From contig JAJZRT010000006.1 of the NCBI GenBank assembly GCA_021802595.1, positions 1-26,113 on the forward strand: DNA of 26,113 nt, given 5' to 3'. The stretch's first letter is position 1; each line of letters opens with the position of its first letter. The DNA comes from Pseudomonadota bacterium (GTDB lineage: Bacteria > Pseudomonadota > Gammaproteobacteria > Burkholderiales > Thiobacillaceae). Made by a program: the position numbers and the translations under genes. The notes under the pieces are model-generated. The model saw only the letters and a program-made list of their open reading frames with translations, was not told where the DNA came from and did not search any database. This document shows, piece by piece, positions 22,456-26,113 of the stretch.

Positions 22456-24300
22456 CTACTTCAATATGCCTTTGGCTTCGGGCATTCGCGAAAGAACGCA
22501 GTACGCCCACCGATTGTAATCGTGCACACTCGGACTGCGAAGCATCTTGACGCCTTTCCACGCCTCGAATTCCGGCGACTTGCGCAGCCATTTCCAGATG
22601 GGCACGGTGAAGCCTGTTTTCGGGCGTTCCAGCGTCTCTCTGGGCAGGGGCTTCGACAGCGCGGACGGCAGGATGGATTTGCCCTCGCCGAGCCTCCCGG
22701 CTGCCGCCAGCCCGACCACTTTTTCGAGCAGAACATGGTCGACCAGCGGTACGCGGATCTCCAGCGAATGCGCCATTCCAACCCAATCCGTGTCGCGCAG
22801 CAACTGATTGCGCATGTAGCGCGACGACTCCAGCTCGACCACCTTCGCAAAACCCGTCAGCGGACGCCGCAAAGCCAGCCCCTCCTCTTCGGCCGCGCGC
22901 AGGCGCCGCAGGCCTTCGGCAACAAAATCGCGCTCGGCCACCCGGCTCAGCTCCCATGGCATGAACACGCCGCGCTGCAACTGGTAAGCGCCTTCATAAT
23001 TTCCGCCGAGCTTAAACAACGCCGCCGATTTCGACTTAAGCGTCGGAAAGACCGCCGCGAGCGCCGCATGTACCAGACGAAAGGCGCCGACGCGACTTGC
23101 GGCCGATAGCGCGCGGACCCGCTCCGGAACGTTCCGAAACGACGGATACCCGCCCAGCAGTTCGTCGCCGCCCAACCCCGACAAAGCCACTTTCAATCCC
23201 GTCTGCGCCGCCGCCTTGGCTACGAACCAGGTATTGATACCGTCGATCGTCGGCTGATCCATCGCGTCGAGGAAAGCCGGAAGGTCGTTTTCCACCTCAT
23301 CCATGCCGATCGTCACGGCCTTGTGCCGCACCCCCAGGTGGCGCGCAATCTGCGTTGCCACCGGCAGTTCGTCCGTCACCCTGCCCTTGAATTCCTCGAA
23401 GGCGAGCGTGACCGAATTAAGCGCATTGTTTCCGGCCTCGCGCGCCAACGCGACCACCGTGCCGGAATCCAGTCCGGCGGACAGGAATGCCCCCACCGGA
23501 ACATCCGCCACCAGATGCGCACTGACGGAATCCAGCAGTGCCGCACGCACATGCTCCCGCTCCGAGCCGGGTTCGATGGCGGCGGCCGCCTCCATCGAGC
23601 GGCCAATGGCTTCCGAAATATCCCAGTACCGGCGCGGTGGGGCCGCGCCGGCAAGGCTCACTTTCATCGAGCACCCGGCCGGTAGCGCCCGGAGGTTCTC
23701 ATAAATCGTGAACGGTTCCGGGACGCTGCCCCACATCAGAAACCCGGCGACGCCCGCCGGATCGAGCCGCGTTGCCAGCGCGCCGCCCCCCTGCAGGGCC
23801 TTGACCTGGGAAGCGAATCTGAACACCCCTCCTGCGTCGGAATAGTACAGGGGTTTGATCCCGTAGCGGTCCCTGGCCAGGAACAACGCCGAGCGCGCCG
23901 CATCCCATATCGCGAAGGCGAACATGCCGCGCAGCCGCTGCACCATGCCCTCGCCATCGCGCCGATACAGGTGGAGGAGCACTTCGGTATCGCTGTGGCC
24001 CCGGAACCGAACCCCTTCCGCGGCGAGTTCATCCCGCAACTCCCGATAATTGTAGATTTCCCCGTTGAACGTAACGCGCAGCAAACCGTCGTCGCTTGCC
24101 ATCGGCTGGGCGCCGGCCTCGCTCAGATCGATGATCGCCAGCCGTCGGTGCCCGAAGGCCACGCGGCCGTCGGACGAAAACCAGTCGCCGAAGCCGTCCG
24201 GCCCGCGCGCCAGCATCCGGTCGCGCGTGCGGATCAATTCCGCCCGGTCCACCCCGGGAGCGGAAACGCTGTGAGCAAAGATGCCGTTGATTCCACACAT
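22456..24300 (-). CDS. Glutamine-dependent asparagine synthase-like amidotransferase
   Basis: The 614-residue protein starts MCGINGIF, so Cys2 becomes the N-terminal nucleophile of the glutaminase. All key glutaminase motifs are present: ARGPDGFG (31-38), GHRRLAIIDLS (50-60), FNGEIYNY (78-85) and SDTEVLLHLY (103-112). The synthetase half carries SAGLDSG (274-280) in place of the usual SGGxDSS, and SGLGGDELLGG (374-384) in place of SGDGADE. Ammonia from glutamine would be passed to an ATP-activated carboxylate. In glycan loci such proteins are thought to amidate uronic acids or similar groups; that substrate is inference. It contrasts with the homologue at 1904-3754, where the glutaminase half is degenerate and the P-loop is canonical. 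It starts 14 bp after the WbsX-like gene. Confidence 0.87.
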   Translation of the reverse strand: MCGINGIFAHSVSAPGVDRAELIRTRDRMLARGPDGFGDWFSSDGRVAFGHRRLAIIDLSEAGAQPMASDDGLLRVTFNGEIYNYRELRDELAAEGVRFRGHSDTEVLLHLYRRDGEGMVQRLRGMFAFAIWDAARSALFLARDRYGIKPLYYSDAGGVFRFASQVKALQGGGALATRLDPAGVAGFLMWGSVPEPFTIYENLRALPAGCSMKVSLAGAAPPRRYWDISEAIGRSMEAAAAIEPGSEREHVRAALLDSVSAHLVADVPVGAFLSAGLDSGTVVALAREAGNNALNSVTLAFEEFKGRVTDELPVATQIARHLGVRHKAVTIGMDEVENDLPAFLDAMDQPTIDGINTWFVAKAAAQTGLKVALSGLGGDELLGGYPSFRNVPERVRALSAASRVGAFRLVHAALAAVFPTLKSKSAALFKLGGNYEGAYQLQRGVFMPWELSRVAERDFVAEGLRRLRAAEEEGLALRRPLTGFAKVVELESSRYMRNQLLRDTDWVGMAHSLEIRVPLVDHVLLEKVVGLAAAGRLGEGKSILPSALSKPLPRETLERPKTGFTVPIWKWLRKSPEFEAWKGVKMLRSPSVHDYNRWAYCVLSRMPEAKGILK

Positions 24301-24314
24301 CCGCGGTCAGCGCC

Positions 24315-25385
24315 TCATGGCCGAAACAATTCCTGCCGGATGACTTCCAGATAACCCCTGCCGAACTTCAGGTCCGGCTCCACGTAGTTGCCTTCCGCCC
24401 ACTCGTTCCAGGCTTTGAGGAACACGATCCGCTCCTGCTCCCGTTCGACCGCGACCCGATCCAGCGCCACCCGCAGCGACCGCCGGAAAAGCTCCGGGCT
24501 GGAATCTTGCAACACCAGCCCGTTGGTGCCGGACCGCGGCGTATTATCCCAGTTCGGAATTAGGCACGGGTAATCCTGATAGCCCGGCTTTTCCTTTTCA
24601 ACCAGTCTCGGCAAGACCTCCTCGTAGGAATAGACGGTGGGAAGCGTCGCTCCGCGCAGCCGCGCCCCCAGGCGTATTCCCGGGTAGCGCCAGGAGACCT
24701 GACGCGTGAGCGGCGGAAGCCGTTCCGTGACCGACGCGTCGAAACCATGCCCGTGCGGGTTCCAGCGATGGCGCTTGCTGACCCCGATCAGATACAGGCC
24801 GGGCAGCCCGGCGCGGGCCGCCAGTTCCCGCCAGAAATCCGTCACCCGCTGGATCTCCGGCACTTCCATCGGGTGGTAAACCAGAAATACCGGCTTGCCG
24901 TCGACGGTGATGTAGCGACGATCGGTGAAGGCTTCCAGCAGCCAATGGAAATGCGCTTCATGATCCTTCATGCCGGGATAGGTCTGCTCCATCAGGATGC
25001 GCTTCGGCTCGCCGAACCAGATCCCGGTCCAGCCGTGATTCGCCCAGCACAGGCAAAACGGGAAATCCGGTTCCCCCGACCTCAGCACCTCGTTGAAAGG
25101 CCGCTCCAGAAGCCGTTTGCCGCCAAACCAGTAATGGTAGTAGCAGAACCCCTCGATGCCGTATTCCCTGGCCAACTCGGCCTGGGCGAACCGGCTCTCG
25201 GGTACGCGCAGGTCGTAGAACCCGAGGTCCGCGGGGATATGCGGCTGATAATGCCCCTTGAAAAAAGGCTTGGCCTTGGCCGCGGTCCGCCACTCGGTGA
25301 AGCCCTTCCCCCACCACTCGTCGTTTTCCGGGATAGGGTGGAATTGAGGCAGGTAATAAGCGATCAATCTTGCTGAATTAGTCAT
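24315..25385 (-). CDS. WbsX / GH99-like protein
   Basis: This 356-residue protein matches the WbsX family found in O-antigen and exopolysaccharide loci. It begins ARLIAYYLPQFHPIPENDEWWGKGFTEW, the family's most diagnostic run, then GIEGFCYYHYWFGGKRLLERP, FCLCWANHGWT and a C-terminal FLKAWNEWAEGNYVEPD. The same order of motifs is shared with GH99 endo-mannosidase-type TIM barrels, whose catalytic Glu lies in a WNEWxEG-like segment. The family is labelled glycosyltransferase or glycoside hydrolase by different sources, and its reaction is not settled. No signal peptide is seen. The start codon forms an ATGA overlap with the stop of the upstream gene, indicating coupled translation. Confidence 0.85.
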   Translation of the reverse strand: MTNSARLIAYYLPQFHPIPENDEWWGKGFTEWRTAAKAKPFFKGHYQPHIPADLGFYDLRVPESRFAQAELAREYGIEGFCYYHYWFGGKRLLERPFNEVLRSGEPDFPFCLCWANHGWTGIWFGEPKRILMEQTYPGMKDHEAHFHWLLEAFTDRRYITVDGKPVFLVYHPMEVPEIQRVTDFWRELAARAGLPGLYLIGVSKRHRWNPHGHGFDASVTERLPPLTRQVSWRYPGIRLGARLRGATLPTVYSYEEVLPRLVEKEKPGYQDYPCLIPNWDNTPRSGTNGLVLQDSSPELFRRSLRVALDRVAVEREQERIVFLKAWNEWAEGNYVEPDLKFGRGYLEVIRQELFRP

Positions 25386-26113
25386 CTTTTGCGCTCAAGG
25401 GCCGATCTCGCGGCCGTGATATCGTCCGGGTTTTCCCGGCTCCACAACCAACCGCGCGCCGGGACTTCTATCGGTTCACGCCCTTGCGGCATGCCCCCGC
25501 TAGCGATCCATACGGGTTCGCGCCGGGGGGGCGATTCCCAGGCCAAGGGCAGGCTGTCCGAGGTCGGATTGACCACCAGGAGTTCGATGGCACCGTCCCC
25601 GCCGAGATTGACCACGCGCAGGGCGGCATTGGCCGGGGAAGGACACGGCACCTGCGCTGCCTTTGTTACCGCCTCGCCATTCGCGCCAAGCAGCGAAGGC
25701 GACAACCCAAGCCCCCGGTCCTCCACGTCCAGGACCACCTCAGCCAGCCATTGCCGATACTGCGGCTCCGGACTTTGGGTGCACAAGTGATAGAGGGCTT
25801 CCGCCCAGAAACCCAGCGCGTGACTCTTTTCCCGCGACTCTTTCCAGCGCCCGCGGATACCGCTCGTCTGCGTGAAAGAAAGCGCCTCGTCCATGGCCGT
25901 GCCGAGATCCTCCGGGGGGAACCGCCGCCGATAGCGCAGCAGATCCATCAACGTCACGCTTTGGTACTGATCCGACCAACTGCACTGCGAAAGCGCGCGC
26001 TCGATATGCCCGCCCGGCATCACCAAGCGCGGAAACATGGCCTTGATGCGCGGCAGCCAGGGAATGAAGTATTTCCATGCCAGACGTTTGATAGCCCGCA
26101 CGGCCAAGGGCAG
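25382..26113 (-). CDS. Unrecognised protein, C-terminal part (5' end outside window)
   Basis: The frame is open to the right edge, so the protein is longer than the ~243 residues seen; a TTG at 26107 is not a convincing start. I do not recognise a family. The first visible part (to about residue 130) is helical and holds paired aromatic and acidic residues, such as CSWSDQYQSVTLMDLLRYRRRF and SHALGFWAEALYHLC, and could belong to an alpha-helical toroid enzyme. The rest (about 155-225) alternates short hydrophobic strands (ALRVVNLGGDGAIELLVVNP, WESPPRREPVWI, EVPARGWLW), as in a beta-sandwich appended to glycoside hydrolases. This reading is speculative. Its stop overlaps the WbsX-like start as ATGA, so both are probably in one operon and may act on the same glycan. 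Confidence 0.55.
   Translation of the reverse strand: MPLAVRAIKRLAWKYFIPWLPRIKAMFPRLVMPGGHIERALSQCSWSDQYQSVTLMDLLRYRRRFPPEDLGTAMDEALSFTQTSGIRGRWKESREKSHALGFWAEALYHLCTQSPEPQYRQWLAEVVLDVEDRGLGLSPSLLGANGEAVTKAAQVPCPSPANAALRVVNLGGDGAIELLVVNPTSDSLPLAWESPPRREPVWIASGGMPQGREPIEVPARGWLWSRENPDDITAARSALERKR

Noticed and set aside
21103..23109. A 668-codon open frame on +
   Set aside because: It lies antisense to three well-supported - genes (glycosyltransferase, asparagine-synthase homologue and the start of the propeller gene), its translation is rich in Arg, Pro, His and Gln without any recognisable domain, and long antisense frames are expected in GC-rich DNA.
1..26113. CRISPR arrays, tRNA or rRNA genes, phage genes, restriction or toxin-antitoxin systems
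   Set aside because: I looked on both strands and found no regularly spaced repeats, no tRNA-like cloverleaf or rRNA sequence, and no protein of those kinds.

Overview
The window is 26.1 kb of an exopolysaccharide / surface-glycan biosynthesis locus from a GC-rich Gram-negative bacterium. The best taxonomic clue is the polytopic ligase at 603-1922, whose N-terminus and spacing match the exosortase A (XrtA/PEP-CTERM)-associated O-glycosylation ligase family. That family is typical of Betaproteobacteria and some Gammaproteobacteria, so a betaproteobacterial host is my best inference. No exosortase, PEP-CTERM substrate, Wzx/Wzy/Wza/Wzc or initiating glycosyltransferase lies in the window. This is the glycan assembly and decoration part of a larger locus. 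I see no tRNA, rRNA or CRISPR.

Left part (1-8345). The 3' part of a formyltransferase-like gene is followed by the O-antigen-ligase-like protein (+), then a convergent asparagine-synthase-like protein (-) whose glutaminase half looks degenerate. A short AT-rich divergent promoter region separates that gene from a sulfotransferase (+). Then come a family 2 glycosyltransferase, a membrane-anchored NodB-like (deacetylase-fold) protein and a second family 2 glycosyltransferase, all on +.

Middle (8346-11845). An FkbM-type methyltransferase ends exactly at a complete 1219-bp IS630-family insertion sequence. The element sits in the TA of the methyltransferase stop codon and rebuilds that codon. A probable nucleotide-sugar transferase of unfamiliar type follows on -. 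This segment is visibly poorer in GC than its surroundings, which suggests a transferred or recently exchanged module.

Right part (11846-26113). A GT4 glycosyltransferase and a secreted TPR protein lie on +. They face a long leftward gene run that begins beyond the right edge: an unrecognised protein (5' end missing), a WbsX/GH99-like protein, a glutamine-dependent asparagine-synthase homologue, a family 2 glycosyltransferase, a predicted seven-bladed beta-propeller protein, a polysaccharide deacetylase, another family 2 glycosyltransferase, a second NodB-like protein, and a 1049-residue fusion of a family 2 glycosyltransferase, a membrane domain and an alkaline-phosphatase-superfamily ('sulfatase') domain. 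Two ATGA overlaps and several short gaps support an operon.

Together the genes suggest a heavily decorated glycan: chain assembly by at least five GT2 domains, one GT4 and one unclassified enzyme; decoration by sulfation, methylation, amidation and possibly N-formylation and deacetylation; and trimming or transfer outside the cytoplasm by the fusion and deacetylase-like proteins. The most unusual items are the GT2-membrane-phosphatase/sulfatase fusion with threonine in the nucleophile position, and the two asparagine-synthase homologues that each depart from the family motif in a different half of the protein.
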